A stretch of DNA of 64,000 nt from the NCBI RefSeq assembly GCF_000234665.1, contig NC_018316.1, positions 434,001 through 498,000 on the forward strand. Direction: 5' to 3'. The position numbers and the translations under genes are program-made. Source of the DNA: Leishmania mexicana MHOM/GT/2001/U1103 (taxonomy: Eukaryota > Euglenozoa > Kinetoplastea > Trypanosomatida > Trypanosomatidae). Shown here in pieces: positions 40,402 through 51,110 of this stretch. Every line of letters starts with the position of its first letter. Position 1 is the first letter of the stretch. The notes under the pieces were generated by a model. That model saw only the letters and a list, made by a program, of their open reading frames with translations. It had not been told where the DNA came from and ran no database searches.

Positions 40402-41718
40402 ATGTTGCATCTAACGTCGGAGCCCCAGAAGAAGGGGCCGGCGGTGCCCGAGTACAGCCGCTTCCTCCTTGGTGTGGCGTTGCTTCTCACCATCATCTCC
40501 GATGGCGCCATGAACAGCCAGTTCACGGCGCTCAGCACTATCATAACAGCCAACAGCGCCCCAAGCGCGTTGCAGCAGCTGGCCACCTTTGCCGCCATGG
40601 AGGACGTTGCGGAAGAGGAACACCTCGATTGGGGCTCCGCTGCTCGACTTGTGCGAACACAGCCGACTTCCCTGGCGAAGCCGCGCAACGCGGTGCCGCC
40701 AGATCCGACGACGCTAGGCAGCGTCTCTGCTCATGAACACAGCCGCACAGACTCGGAGAATATGCTTAGCGATGGTCTCTCCAAGTCGCTCACGGACGTC
40801 TCCACGAATGGGGTCATTGGCGACTCGTCTACCGCCTCGTCGTCCTCGTCTCGCCGCCGGCCCCATCGCCGCCACCACCGCCGCAGCGGCGTCGTGTCTT
40901 CTGTGTTGTCAAGCGATGATGCTACTGCGGCGCTGAGCGCGTCCCAACCGGTCCACAGCTACCACATGTGGACGCAGTTTCACGTGATGGAGATGGCCTA
41001 CAGCACCGGCTCGAACAACTTTGCCCACATCACAGAGCGCTTCCTGGAGTACCAGCAGATGTTCCCTATCATTTATTGCTGTGACGTGAATACGGTCAAT
41101 TGCCCGTACGAGGCAGAGCTGCTGGCCTCCCCTAAGGTTGGTCTCGCAGCCTCCAGCCGGTGGACTTGCGAGAAATGCGGTAACAGGCACAACATCGTCC
41201 GCGAGAGCTGCCTACGCTGCCGAGCCCCGGGGATGTATGCGAAGCTGTTCATCGGCCAAGCAGTCAAAGAGGTTGGTTGCACTGAGAGTCTCGTGCGCTT
41301 CTTGTACGCCGCACACCCTGATATTTTGATCCACCGCGCGGAGTGTCACCACGATACTGACGCCGACGTCTTGCAGCGCGGCAAGGGGTGTGCCTCCATC
41401 TATGTCCGCCGCGAGGACGCCGCGCTGCTCCAGCAGAAGCTGCATCACAACGCTTTCTTCGATATGGACAGTGTGGAGGGGGAACTGGTGGTCTACTACG
41501 TGTACGCTGAGCAGCAGCAGTGGCTGCATAGCTATGCGCAGCAGCGCAGTGCGGGCATGGGGAAGCGCCCTCTGTTTTTGCCTCTGTCGCCGTTGGTGGT
41601 TGAGGAGAGCGCGTCGATTTCGGCACCGACGAGGCGCGTCACCGGGCGCGGGCAGGGCCGTCGGCGTCAGGGTGGTCATGACTCCACGGCCCTCCCATCC
41701 ACCCGCGCGGTGCACTGA
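40402..41718 (+). CDS. RanBP2-like zinc finger plus RRM-like domain protein
   Basis: The 438-residue protein begins at the first ATG of its frame. Near the N-terminus is a hydrophobic stretch (FLLGVALLLTIISDGA, about 21-36) that may be a buried helix rather than a membrane anchor. An Arg/His-rich patch (SSRRRPHRRHHRRSG, about 150-165) follows. At about 254-273 is a RanBP2-type finger, WTCEKCGNRHNIVRESCLRC, with the right Trp and C-x2-C-x10-C-x2-C spacing, although the usual Asn is shifted by one. Directly after it, AKLFIGQAVKEVG resembles an RNP2 strand and CASIYVRREDAALLQQKL an RNP1-like strand and helix, so an RRM-like fold (about 278-375) is likely. Such finger-RRM pairs bind single-stranded RNA; a post-transcriptional role is inferred. 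The C-terminus is Arg/Gly-rich. Confidence 0.75.
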   Translation: MLHLTSEPQKKGPAVPEYSRFLLGVALLLTIISDGAMNSQFTALSTIITANSAPSALQQLATFAAMEDVAEEEHLDWGSAARLVRTQPTSLAKPRNAVPPDPTTLGSVSAHEHSRTDSENMLSDGLSKSLTDVSTNGVIGDSSTASSSSSRRRPHRRHHRRSGVVSSVLSSDDATAALSASQPVHSYHMWTQFHVMEMAYSTGSNNFAHITERFLEYQQMFPIIYCCDVNTVNCPYEAELLASPKVGLAASSRWTCEKCGNRHNIVRESCLRCRAPGMYAKLFIGQAVKEVGCTESLVRFLYAAHPDILIHRAECHHDTDADVLQRGKGCASIYVRREDAALLQQKLHHNAFFDMDSVEGELVVYYVYAEQQQWLHSYAQQRSAGMGKRPLFLPLSPLVVEESASISAPTRRVTGRGQGRRRQGGHDSTALPSTRAVH

Positions 41719-44632
41719 AAAGGGTGAGCAAAAAGCCGCGAACACATCATTTCCCGGCATTTACCCCAGCTGAGGGAGAGCCACACTCGCACGAGTCCGG
41801 AGGTCGGCGGTGGCTGCGGCACTCATGACCGAAGTGCGGCGGCAAAGGGTAGAGGCGGAATAGGGTCTGTGTGCGCAGAAAGCGAATAGGGGGAGTGGAG
41901 GGTTACACTGAATGCATGGGGGAGGAGGGGCGGGGAGGAGCACTCGTGCTGTCATGCGCGTCCGGGCGTACCTTGAAATTCGTGGAGTAAGTCGGCAGCG
42001 AGTAACGACGAAGAGGACCCGTTGCATTAACGGCTGCTGCTGCTGTTTCACTGCCCTCCCCCCACACACACAACAGGTGTGCGTATACCCACGCCTCGTT
42101 GCTCGTCTCGCATGCTTCTTCTGCTCCCCCTCCTTGCCCGCGCACCCCACGTTCTCCATCTTTCTGAGGAGGATGGCGGATAACAAGCAGGCAGACCCTC
42201 TGCCCTGCCAATGCCGAGCCGCTTCTGGTCGTGACAGGGCGTCAGGTACCTACGACACGGGAAACTCAGATGTATTGCTACTGGTGTCGGGGCTCAGCTC
42301 CTGGATGTTCTTGCGTCGGAGCAACCTGCGACAGTGAACACGCTTGTGCCATCCATGTGATGGGGAGAGTGTCTGAGTGACTCGAACACATTACAGCCGG
42401 CGCGCCAACAGGCTACTGGTGTGTGGAGAGACTGGGGCCCCTGCGAGGGGAGGTGTAGCACGTGGAGACCAGAATGTTGGGGGTGCGGCTGTGAGGCGAC
42501 CTGTAGAGCGAGTCTTTCTGTAGGGTTTGGGGCTGAGGTCCTACTCGGGTGACGGAGTCGACGAATTTGTGTAACGCGGGTGGTTACGGCTGCTTCGCAC
42601 CACGCGATGGGCCTCTTGCAGTGCTGGGGTGGGCTGAGGGGGGGGTAAGGTCGGTGGTGTGGGGCGTTTGATTTCATGTTATTGGGCGGAGAAATGGACG
42701 CGTTGACGAACAAGTAGCGAATAGTGTGCGCATTCCTGACGTGTGCGCCTGCTGCTGTTGTTGCTCCCCCTCCCCCTCCCTCTCTCCACCCAATCGGCTC
42801 TCCTTTCTCTGCACCGGTGTCGGTTTGGCGGGGGACGTCTGTAGCGGTCTTCACACCACTACTATGGCTCGTATTAGATGCACTACGTTGTGGTCGCGTG
42901 ACCACTTTAAGTTTGCTTTACTGTGTCTTCTCGCAGCTCGCTCCGACTTCTCCTCCCCTCCTCGCTATCGCTATACGTGCCCGTGACTGCGTATAGGAGG
43001 TTATGCATACATGTATATGTATATATATATATATACACCCACATGTATGTATATGTATGTGTATGCTTGCGTGTGTGTGCGTTGGTGTGTGTGCTTCCTG
43101 TTTTTTGTTCAGTTTCGACTATCCTTTACTTCGCCTTCCAAATTTGTTTCCTCTCTTGTGCCGATCTCGCTTCGCCGACGGATCAGGTGGGGACGCACAC
43201 GCGCATAATCACAGACGGGCACAATGTCGCTGTTCTCTCTCGCTCCATCTGCGCCCATGTGATGCAAGACGGGACTCGTTCCCTGAGCAGGTGCCGCAAA
43301 AAAAATAACCAAAGGGTGCTCTTCATGCAGTGCAACACACAGTCTCCCCTTTGCCATGTGCTGCGAGCCCCTTGCCCACGCTTCCTCTGCTTCAAGAGTG
43401 CGCACACTACCTTTCCTCGTCCAGCGTCTGTTGCCAGGAAACGTTCAGCTGCACCCCTGCCCACTATGCGCCCTGCGCAGGCGGCACTTTTTTCTTCTGT
43501 GCTGATGTAAGCGTGAGAAAGACGACTTCCGGTGCATGCAGTTCTTCTTGGGCCACACCCAGCCTCTGGCCCGTCACGTAGGCTAACACCGTTGCGTAGG
43601 AAGAGCAGAGAGGCAGATGACCGAACGAGGAGGTCGTGTGGCTCTCGATGCCTCTGCGCTTGTGATGGGGGGGGCATATATCCTGGAAGCATACTCGGCG
43701 AACGAGCATGGAAGAACGTGCCAGTCCGTCGGAGTGGGCCAGCCCGGTGAAATGGGGAGGGGTCCCTTCCACAGCGAAGGACGACAACCGATTTCTGGAG
43801 CCAATCCTTCCCCTTTTCCTCCCGCGTGCACTCCGCCCACGCTCTGCCTCCGCTCTGTTAGCGTCCCTGTGCGCACGCCTCTGAGTCACTCCCTCTCTCG
43901 TTCTCTCGCCATGTGCACAGGGCAGCGTCGATCTCGCGGTCTGCAGGGAAAACAGAGGCGTACAAGCGAGAGCTGAGAGAAGCAACGTCCTCCAGGTTTT
44001 CGTCACCGGCTGAGTATCCCTTTGTTTGCATGTTTGGAGGCCCATGAGGGGGCGGTAAAGGTGAGGGTCGAAGTAGGCGAACAGCAAACATCACCGTGCG
44101 GTGTGGCCGGAGACGCCACAGCGCTTGCCGCTGAACAGGCGCTCCTTAGCGGCGCATACAGACTCGTCGCGGCTCTCTTCCTGCGAAGGCGGCTATTGAG
44201 CTTCGTTGACGAGAACCGTCTTCTCGAGCGCTAAGCACGGGACTATGACTTCATGAGATCGCTCCCCCTCCCTTGGTCATGTACCTCGCAGCCGGATTTA
44301 CGTCGGCACGACGTGGTGGTAGGGGCATCACCTTGAGGTGACGATGATTGTCCCCATCGCACCATCTCTCTATCTCTCTCCATCTTCCATTGTCCCGTGA
44401 CTTCACTGGTGTCCCTGTGGGCGTGTGTGTGTCGAACGGACCACACGATGCGTCTGCCATCACAACGGGCTCACATACGCCTTTAAACACACACACTCTT
44501 GCGTGGTGCTCGGCACACCGCTTGTATCGGATTGGCCCAGCATCGTGCACTTATCGCATGCGCACGTCACGTCGCCTTTACCGCTGCCAATTATTTCTGC
44601 CCAATACGCCGCGAGCATTGCGTCCGTTCCAG
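41719..44632. other. Long intergenic region with TA/TG microsatellite
   Basis: 2.9 kb without a supported gene. It contains a compound TA/TG tract at 43005-43094. Open frames across the tract give Tyr/Val/Cys-rich repeats and are not genes. The right end presumably carries the PRMT1 5' UTR. Confidence 0.65.
43005..43094. repeat. Compound TA/TG microsatellite
   Basis: Alternating TA core with flanking CATGTATGTATATG and GTGTGTGTGC sequence; third tract of this kind in the window and the longest. Confidence 0.9.
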
Positions 44633-45664
44633 ATGTCCTCGGCAAAACAGTGTGAGGAGGCCGCGGCGGAGGGGACCGTGGTGAAGACAACAGCGAACAA
44701 GGACTACTACTTCGACTCCTACAGCCACTACGGCATTCACATGGAGATGCTGAAAGACTACCACCGCACGACGGCCTATCGCGATGCGATCTGGCGTAAT
44801 GCGTACATGTTCAAGAACAAGGTCGTCCTTGACGTGGGGTGCGGTACTGGTATTCTCTCCATGTTTGCTGCCCGCGCGGGTGCGCGCAAGGTCATTGGCA
44901 TCGACTGCAGCAATGTGGCGGTGCAGGCACGCCGGATTGTGCAGGACAACGACTTCGGCGACGTCATCACCATTATCCAAGGCAAGGTGGAGGAGCTAGA
45001 CCTGGATGAGAAGGTGGACATTATCATTAGCGAGTGGATGGGCTACTTCCTCCTGTACGAGTCCATGCTGAACACAGTCCTCTACGCGCGTGACCGCTGG
45101 GGTGCGCCGGATGTGAAGATTCTGCCGAACAGCGCCAACATGTACGCATGCGGCATCACGGACCCGCAGTACATCGAGCAGAAGTTCAACATCTGGAATA
45201 ACGTGAATGGGCTCGACTTCTCCTACTTCAAGCGCCTCAGCTACATTGAGCCGCTCATCGACACCGTCGACCCGCAGCAGATCATCACTGACATTGTTCC
45301 GTTCTTCTCCTTTGACATCAACAAGGTGGCCGCGGAAGAGTTGTCCTTCACAAGAACATTTACACTGGAGGCGAAGCAGGGCGACTTTGTGCACGCCATC
45401 TCGGTTCACTTTGACACCCCATTCTACGCAGGCCATGATCCCGTGGTACTGAATACGTCGCCAATGGTGCCGCCCACGCACTGGCGGCAGACGGTGCTCT
45501 ACATTTTCCATCCGCTGATCATGAAGCGAGGCGAAAAGGCGAACTTCACGATGAAGTGTGTGCCGAACCCGGGAAACCCGCGGGACCTTGACATTTCTCT
45601 GCGCATCGACTTTGATGGTGAGCTGCAGGCGTGCCACTACGACCAAGACTTCCGCCTCCGGTGA
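44633..45664 (+). CDS. PRMT1: Protein arginine N-methyltransferase 1 (type I PRMT)
   Basis: The 343-residue protein has all PRMT signatures: the N-terminal YYFDSYSHYGIH (YFxxY motif), SAM-binding motif I DVGCGTG (67-73), the double-E loop SEWMGYFLLYE with Glu134 and Glu143, and the THW loop (282-284) followed by the C-terminal beta-barrel. It transfers methyl groups from S-adenosylmethionine to arginines in RNA-binding proteins and histones, giving asymmetric dimethylarginine. Length and motif integrity match the catalytic PRMT1. In Trypanosoma brucei the active enzyme pairs with a catalytically dead PRMT paralogue; no such partner gene is seen here. The first in-frame ATG is at 44558 (25 more residues), but homology to the family starts just after 44633 and an AG at 44612 could be the splice acceptor. 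Confidence 0.95.
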   Translation: MSSAKQCEEAAAEGTVVKTTANKDYYFDSYSHYGIHMEMLKDYHRTTAYRDAIWRNAYMFKNKVVLDVGCGTGILSMFAARAGARKVIGIDCSNVAVQARRIVQDNDFGDVITIIQGKVEELDLDEKVDIIISEWMGYFLLYESMLNTVLYARDRWGAPDVKILPNSANMYACGITDPQYIEQKFNIWNNVNGLDFSYFKRLSYIEPLIDTVDPQQIITDIVPFFSFDINKVAAEELSFTRTFTLEAKQGDFVHAISVHFDTPFYAGHDPVVLNTSPMVPPTHWRQTVLYIFHPLIMKRGEKANFTMKCVPNPGNPRDLDISLRIDFDGELQACHYDQDFRLR

Positions 45665-47166
45665 AGATGCCAGTGATGTGAAGGCGTCAGGGAAGCCTGG
45701 CGAGGTCAACGGAGAATCAGGCGGAGGGAGGTGAGGCGCAGCGCGTGTACTACGCATGAGTCCTTGCCTGGTTATGAGCGCATGCAGTCCTATGCATAAG
45801 TGTGCGAGTTGCGCCCGCGCTCGGATCAGCAGGATGGAGAGCGGTGTCGGTGGTCAACACACGCGAGTCATTGGAGAGAATCCTACGTGGGCAGCGAGGT
45901 GTGTCGCCAACCGATGCGCGACTCTCCGATTACGGTTCTGCACGGACGCTCAACAGGAGAGGGGCTTGCTCATGGAGCGCTGAAAGGTTGCGGATGATGC
46001 CCCCGCTACCGTACCGCTCGCAGTGATCACTCCTCAAGAGAAGGAAGAGAAATACGTGAGTTTCCTGTCAGCGACCGTGTCAAGCCCTCCGTGCCTGTCG
46101 TCGCAGTGGCCCCCTCACCTCCCCCACGATCTCTCCCCCCTCCACCTCCTCCACCTGCGCTGTGCGTCTTTTGGTTCTGCATGAGTGTGTGTTGAAGGCA
46201 TACACGACACTAAAACGCTTGTCATCTCGCCCGTACGCGTTTGGCGCTCCGCACGTGGCGGTGTGCGGGTGCTCATTTGTGCGGCCCGCAAGAATGACCG
46301 GATAAGGGAGAAAACCACAACTAACCTGCCCGACAGCTTCCGTTGAGCTTTGGGGAGCAAGGGAAGGGGGGGGGAGTGGCGACTGGACTCGCGTGGCCGT
46401 TGCTGCTCTCCTGGCTGTCTGATAGACAGCGGGCGGACGGTAGCTTGGCGCGAGTTTCATCACGAATCCGTGTGAGGCGAACCTCCGTGACGCTGCGCAT
46501 GTGGCCGCGATAGAGTATATGAATGCGAGCTTGACTTGTGAGCTGGTTTTGCTCGTTCTGTCTCTGCATATCGCTCCGCAAGCATGGCCGTGTCTCCTTG
46601 CACGCCTGTTCCCTCAGCACCTGTGTCAAGCAAGTCGTGATGGCAGATTGTATCTGATGGATCATGTTAATGTATCGGCGATCCGATGGTAAGTTAACTG
46701 TAACATGCAGACAGATATCACCGAGTGGCATAAACCTCTACTGTAAGCATACCCGCACTCTGCACGCGTGTGCGCGCGTATGTGGGTGTGGAGTCGAAAG
46801 GCTCACCGGCAAACTTGAGCCGTGCCTGCAGCTGTACCGCCCGTCTCCATTTCACTTCCTGCGCTGCCGGCGGACGTATGGCCCGACAGCTGAGGGGGCG
46901 CGCGCTGGACGTGGAGGCAGTGCTGCTTCGCTGGCGGCCAACATGTTTGTCCTGCGTGATTCCCGCTAAGGAGGGGTGCCGTTTCCCCAAGTTGACGCGT
47001 TCTGCTGACCTACTCTGTACAATCCTTCCATGCCTTCGCTCGTAATTCTCTTGACACGCGCCCCTCCACCCGCTGCAGCCGCGGTGGACCCGCCTCTCTT
47101 TCGGAAACGCCGTAGTAGCACCTGCACATCGAGGCCCACACAGGCGTAACCAGGTCATCTTTTATC
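45665..47166. other. Intergenic region
   Basis: 1.5 kb with no supported gene; a G run near 46367-46375 and otherwise mixed composition. It is less pyrimidine-rich than other spacers. Confidence 0.65.
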
Positions 47167-49086
47167 ATGCGCAAACCCTCGTCTGAACAGGGCACTCGCA
47201 AAACGTCGCGATCCCCCGCGGGCCCCCGCGGTATCCCTGTGGTGGTGCGCCAGGCACCCCTTTCAAGCGACCTCGACACACCGCCGCCACCGTCACGGCG
47301 TCTGCGCAGCCGCAGCAGCCAGTTGGAAACAACACCCTCGCCGCCGTCGCTCCCAACGACACGCGGGATCTGTATCAGCGTGGTTGCTGCGCAGCCTTTT
47401 TTGCGCAGTAAGCCAGTCCTGCAGCGGCGCACCACGGTGTCCGTGTGCAAGCCCAGCGCTGCAGCGGTGGTCGCTCCGCAAACGAGCCGTGTGCTGAGCA
47501 GGAGCGAGGCTCGCTGGCGCAGGGCACACGCCTCGAATGGTCAGTCCGGAGACCACTCCGCAGATGCCACGTCGCTTCGACGTCCTCAGGTGCGCAGTTC
47601 CAGTTGCGTTGTGGCCTCCGCGCGGCCAGTTGCGATTACCACCGTTGAGCCGCTCGCATCGCCGCCATCATTGTGGATTTCACCAGACAGCTCCACGAGT
47701 GAGTGCGCCGGTGTGGCGACCCACCACGGGCCTCGACGCCAACTCGAAGTCTTTGATCGCTCAGCTGTGCCGACAGTGGTGCTCTCTCCCATTTCAGAAG
47801 CGGTGCCTGCGTCGCTCTTCCCCCATACGCCGCTGTTTGCACGAGAGGAAGTGGCACCGCCGATGCCAAGGGTCGCCGCTGCGGATGGCCCACGAATGCG
47901 TGGCCGCCCCCCCGGCACCGCCGCGTCCACTCTCCCGCAGTCGCTAAGCATGACGCACTCACCCACTCTGTCAAGTTTGCCCGAAGCTGCGCCGACCGCT
48001 GTGGAGGCAGCCCTTGTAGTCCCCTTGGCAGCGTTTGTCGAGTTGCCCTGCCCAACCTCCTTGGGTCAGCAGAATGAGGAGCGCACCGTCGGGCACTTAT
48101 CCGCGTCGCACCTTTTGACTCGCTCCATGGCGACTCACAACTCGACAACCTCCCTCACCTCTTTGTGGAGCCCGACCTCGGCGCCAATCGCCATAAACAG
48201 GCCATCGACCCCATCCGTATCGAGTATCACCGGCAACCCAGTCTATCCAACGATGATGAACACCGCTGTCCCTCCGCAGACGGGCAGCCGCGTGACCCGG
48301 TTGTCTGCCAGTAACGCCATGGACTTATCGGAATGCGCTCCCACGGCGTATCCCGAGGCATCTCCAAACGAGCTGCAACCAGTCAACACGCCACCACTCA
48401 TCGGAGGTGACGACTCTCATCACCGCCAGAGTCGCATGGGACCTGCGTCGCAGGAAACGGAAAACAGCGATGCTGTACCCGCACAAGTGAAGTCACGTCC
48501 GCTCGGCACACCGCAGCAGTTCCGCAACCCTGTCGCCGAAAATCCATGTAGCACACCACTGAAGGCTTCGGCACACGTCGTCTCAGATGTGGTGCACATC
48601 ACCCACACGCCAGAGCAGCACCGACTGCGTCCCGTCTTGCCACCGTCGGGGCATGCTGTGAAGGCCTCGATTCCCTCGCAGCGCGTCTCAGCGAGTTCCT
48701 CCGGGGCTCACGGTACGTCTATACGTCCAACGCTCATGAGAGAGGGGACGAGTTGTGGCGGCGGCACAAGGGTGACGTTATTAGGCAGCGATGCCTGCAC
48801 ACCATCTTGTCACTCCCCTCGTCCCGCCCGAACGCTGTGCGCTAGCCCTAGTAGAACGCCCCGCCACGCGAGCAACTCCTCGGACCGCCACAAGCCTTTG
48901 ACGCCTACCATGTCTGCTGCCGGGGCAGGGAACTCCGTCGGCTTGGCTCTCACCAAATCGCCTCCTGGGACCATGTCCTCTGAGCTGGCCAGGCGTGCAA
49001 TAAACGCGCGTCGTCGACGGGAACTTTACGCATGGAATGAGCAGCTTCGTTTGCAGAACGAGTCCAGCGTTCAGGACGCTGTCTGA
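47167..49086 (+). CDS. Ser/Thr/Pro-rich basic disordered protein, hypothetical
   Basis: 639 residues from the first ATG. Nearly all of it is low-complexity Ser/Thr/Pro/Arg/Ala sequence with many SP and TP sites and no recognisable fold. The N-terminus is basic (MRKPSSEQGTRKTSRSPAG). The C-terminus is the most ordered part: SSELARRAINARRRRELYAW reads as a basic amphipathic helix. No membrane segment or signal peptide is seen. Such proteins are often cytoskeletal or RNP scaffolds in trypanosomatids, but nothing in the sequence decides it. The long uninterrupted frame and position in the gene array support that it is real. Confidence 0.65.
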   Translation: MRKPSSEQGTRKTSRSPAGPRGIPVVVRQAPLSSDLDTPPPPSRRLRSRSSQLETTPSPPSLPTTRGICISVVAAQPFLRSKPVLQRRTTVSVCKPSAAAVVAPQTSRVLSRSEARWRRAHASNGQSGDHSADATSLRRPQVRSSSCVVASARPVAITTVEPLASPPSLWISPDSSTSECAGVATHHGPRRQLEVFDRSAVPTVVLSPISEAVPASLFPHTPLFAREEVAPPMPRVAAADGPRMRGRPPGTAASTLPQSLSMTHSPTLSSLPEAAPTAVEAALVVPLAAFVELPCPTSLGQQNEERTVGHLSASHLLTRSMATHNSTTSLTSLWSPTSAPIAINRPSTPSVSSITGNPVYPTMMNTAVPPQTGSRVTRLSASNAMDLSECAPTAYPEASPNELQPVNTPPLIGGDDSHHRQSRMGPASQETENSDAVPAQVKSRPLGTPQQFRNPVAENPCSTPLKASAHVVSDVVHITHTPEQHRLRPVLPPSGHAVKASIPSQRVSASSSGAHGTSIRPTLMREGTSCGGGTRVTLLGSDACTPSCHSPRPARTLCASPSRTPRHASNSSDRHKPLTPTMSAAGAGNSVGLALTKSPPGTMSSELARRAINARRRRELYAWNEQLRLQNESSVQDAV

Positions 49087-50022
49087 CACGGACGCATATG
49101 AGTGTTTCGCAATAATCCGCTAGGGTGGAGGGGGAGGGGAGGGGGACTGTGCTTCGCTGCATTGGTGCTGTGTCTCTCTTGCACTCTCCCCCCGTGTGAG
49201 AGCGGATGGCCACACCGTCTTCCTTTGCTGTGACTCTTCCGGTTTAGTACTCGAGTATTTCTCTTTCTGCACGAGTCTGTGATCTCATTTCATCGACCCC
49301 TCCCCTCCCCCACACGTACACTTCTTAGAACTCGCGATGTGAATCCTTGTCACTCAACTCGACGGACCCCAGCCCCAGCCCAACTGAGAACGGGGAGAGA
49401 AATGCATGAGTGAAAGATGCACGTGGACCGTCAAGAACAGCTACCGTCGCCCTTACTGCCGTGCTGCCCGATGCTGGCGTCGTAACCTTGCATCTGTCGC
49501 TCGTTTGTCTTAACCACCACACACGCCCATGACGCTCATGACTGCATCGAAGCTTGATGGGGACCCACACAGCGGCGGCGAACTTCTCTCGGCTTCTATG
49601 ATTCGCCCGGTGCACTCTCCCGCCTACTCATCCACCGCTCTGCTCCGTTATCTCATTTTTGTTTTCCAACACTGCTCTCCCTTCTCCGAGACGGGGGCAC
49701 CGCACTGCAGCCCCGGCCGAGCCCGGAGCGTGTCCACCTTGCGCTCTGCGCATCCGCGTCTGTCTGTTTTTTTTTTCTGCCGTTCTTGGCAAGTGCTATC
49801 CCGCTGCACCCCGTCGTGACAGAGGATCGAGCGAGTCACCTTCAGCACGAAGGCAGCCGCTGATCGTAACACTTTTGCTGAGATGCGTAGGACCCTGTTG
49901 CGAACTCTCTCAAGACTGTGCCCTCCAGCGCTAGCGTCAAATCACCCGCTTTGCCGGTGTATCGCTTGACGCTCAGTCGCCGTTCGACTGCCCAAGGTTC
50001 GCTGGAGAGGAGCGCTGTGCCG
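49087..50022. other. Intergenic region
   Basis: About 0.9 kb without a supported gene, with a T9 run near 49768-49776 and C/T-rich stretches likely serving trans-splicing of the next gene. The next frame is open from at least 49918, but lacks an ATG until 50023. Confidence 0.65.
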
Positions 50023-50649
50023 ATGGAGGGGTCCCCAATAGAGAACGAGGCGCGCGAGGACCTAAGACCATCTATGGCGCCTGCCTCTGCACTTCTCCCC
50101 AATTCGGCAGCTTACAGCGCGGATGTGGACGCCATCGAGATCGCCGACGTTGACATCAAAGAACCTTTTCCTGCCGGAGCAGACCGCCGTGACATGCTCG
50201 TGGGAACAGGTGGCGCCTTGAGGGGCGGGGAAGAGATGCCGCCGTGCATATCAGCGCCGTACATGGAGGCGCTGCTCAACACAGACCCCCGCATTTCCTT
50301 TGATGCGCTGCACATTGGGGCCCTTCGCGCCATCGAGGAGCGGGAGGAGATGAACCGCCCTCACTACGACTACCTCTCGTGGTGTGTCCCTCCCACCGAG
50401 TTTGTGGAGCACCCCCCGAGCGGAGGAGTGCCCTTCTTCACGGTGCCGTTGATGCATCCGGCGGTGCGCACTCGGCCACCACTCGATCGGAGCGACCACG
50501 AGGTAGATGAGCTACTTTCTCACCCCACCAGAGAAACTCTGATTGCTGCCATCGGGGCCGATATGCTGGAACACCTACGCTTCAGCCGCAATGTTGACAT
50601 GACGCGACGACGCCGCTCAAAACGGGCGGCGGCGGGAGGCAAGGGTTAA
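50023..50649 (+). CDS. Hypothetical protein, 208 aa
   Basis: Start is the first ATG in an open frame that extends upstream only with non-ATG codons. The N-terminal 70 residues look flexible. The central part (about 75-165) seems conserved-looking and folded or peptide-binding: APYMEALLNTDPRISFDALH and PHYDYLSWCVPPTEFVEHPP. The last 15 residues are strongly basic (MTRRRRSKRAAAGGKG), possibly a nuclear signal or RNA contact. I do not recognise a family. Small proteins of this form occur in flagellar and mitochondrial complexes, but there is no evidence for either. Confidence 0.6.
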   Translation: MEGSPIENEAREDLRPSMAPASALLPNSAAYSADVDAIEIADVDIKEPFPAGADRRDMLVGTGGALRGGEEMPPCISAPYMEALLNTDPRISFDALHIGALRAIEEREEMNRPHYDYLSWCVPPTEFVEHPPSGGVPFFTVPLMHPAVRTRPPLDRSDHEVDELLSHPTRETLIAAIGADMLEHLRFSRNVDMTRRRRSKRAAAGGKG

Positions 50650-51110
50650 GTTGCCATGGCGACGTGCTGAAAGACCATCTCAGTTTGTCTGTGTGCGTGC
50701 GTGTATGTGGTGTGTGTGTGTGTGCACGTGTTGGTCGTACTTCTTGCTGGGAAACGTGTTTGCCAAGCGCTCCTATGCAGATGCGAAAATGAACGATGCC
50801 GAGAAGCGAGAAAGTGTGTGCGCCCTCTGCAACGCTGCGATGGGCTTCATGAGGGACTCGTCGACGTTCATGCCGATAACTCCCTCCCCCTTCTGGTCAG
50901 TGTTGCGACTCTCGTCAGCAGATCTCTCTGCTCCCCGCACGCAAGTGTATTGCAGGCTCCCTTGTCTCCATCGTCTCGCTGTGTATTTCCTGCTTATCCT
51001 CTTGTATCGGGATGCGACCCTCCCCTTCCCCGTCCACACACACATGTGCGCACTAGAGAGCACAGCACGCGGTGCCTATTCTTTTCCGCCTCACTTGTTT
51101 TCCGCCAGCC
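50650..51110. other. Short intergenic region
   Basis: 0.46 kb with a GT-rich stretch near 50694-50730 and a pyrimidine tract at the right end; no gene. Confidence 0.65.
51076..51108 (+). promoter_or_regulatory. Candidate SL trans-splice acceptor for MYND-SET gene
   Basis: A T/C-rich run (about 51076-51106) ends in AG at 51107-51108, two bases before the ATG at 51111. If used, the 5' UTR would be almost only spliced leader; otherwise an acceptor further left is used. Confidence 0.35.

Noticed and set aside
42921..43510. 195-codon + frame across the TA/TG tract
   Set aside because: Much of it is repeat-derived Tyr/Val/Cys/Ile; no family and no normal codon use.
44996..45757. 253-codon minus-strand open frame opposite PRMT1
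   Set aside because: It is an antisense shadow of a well-supported gene with strong codon bias.
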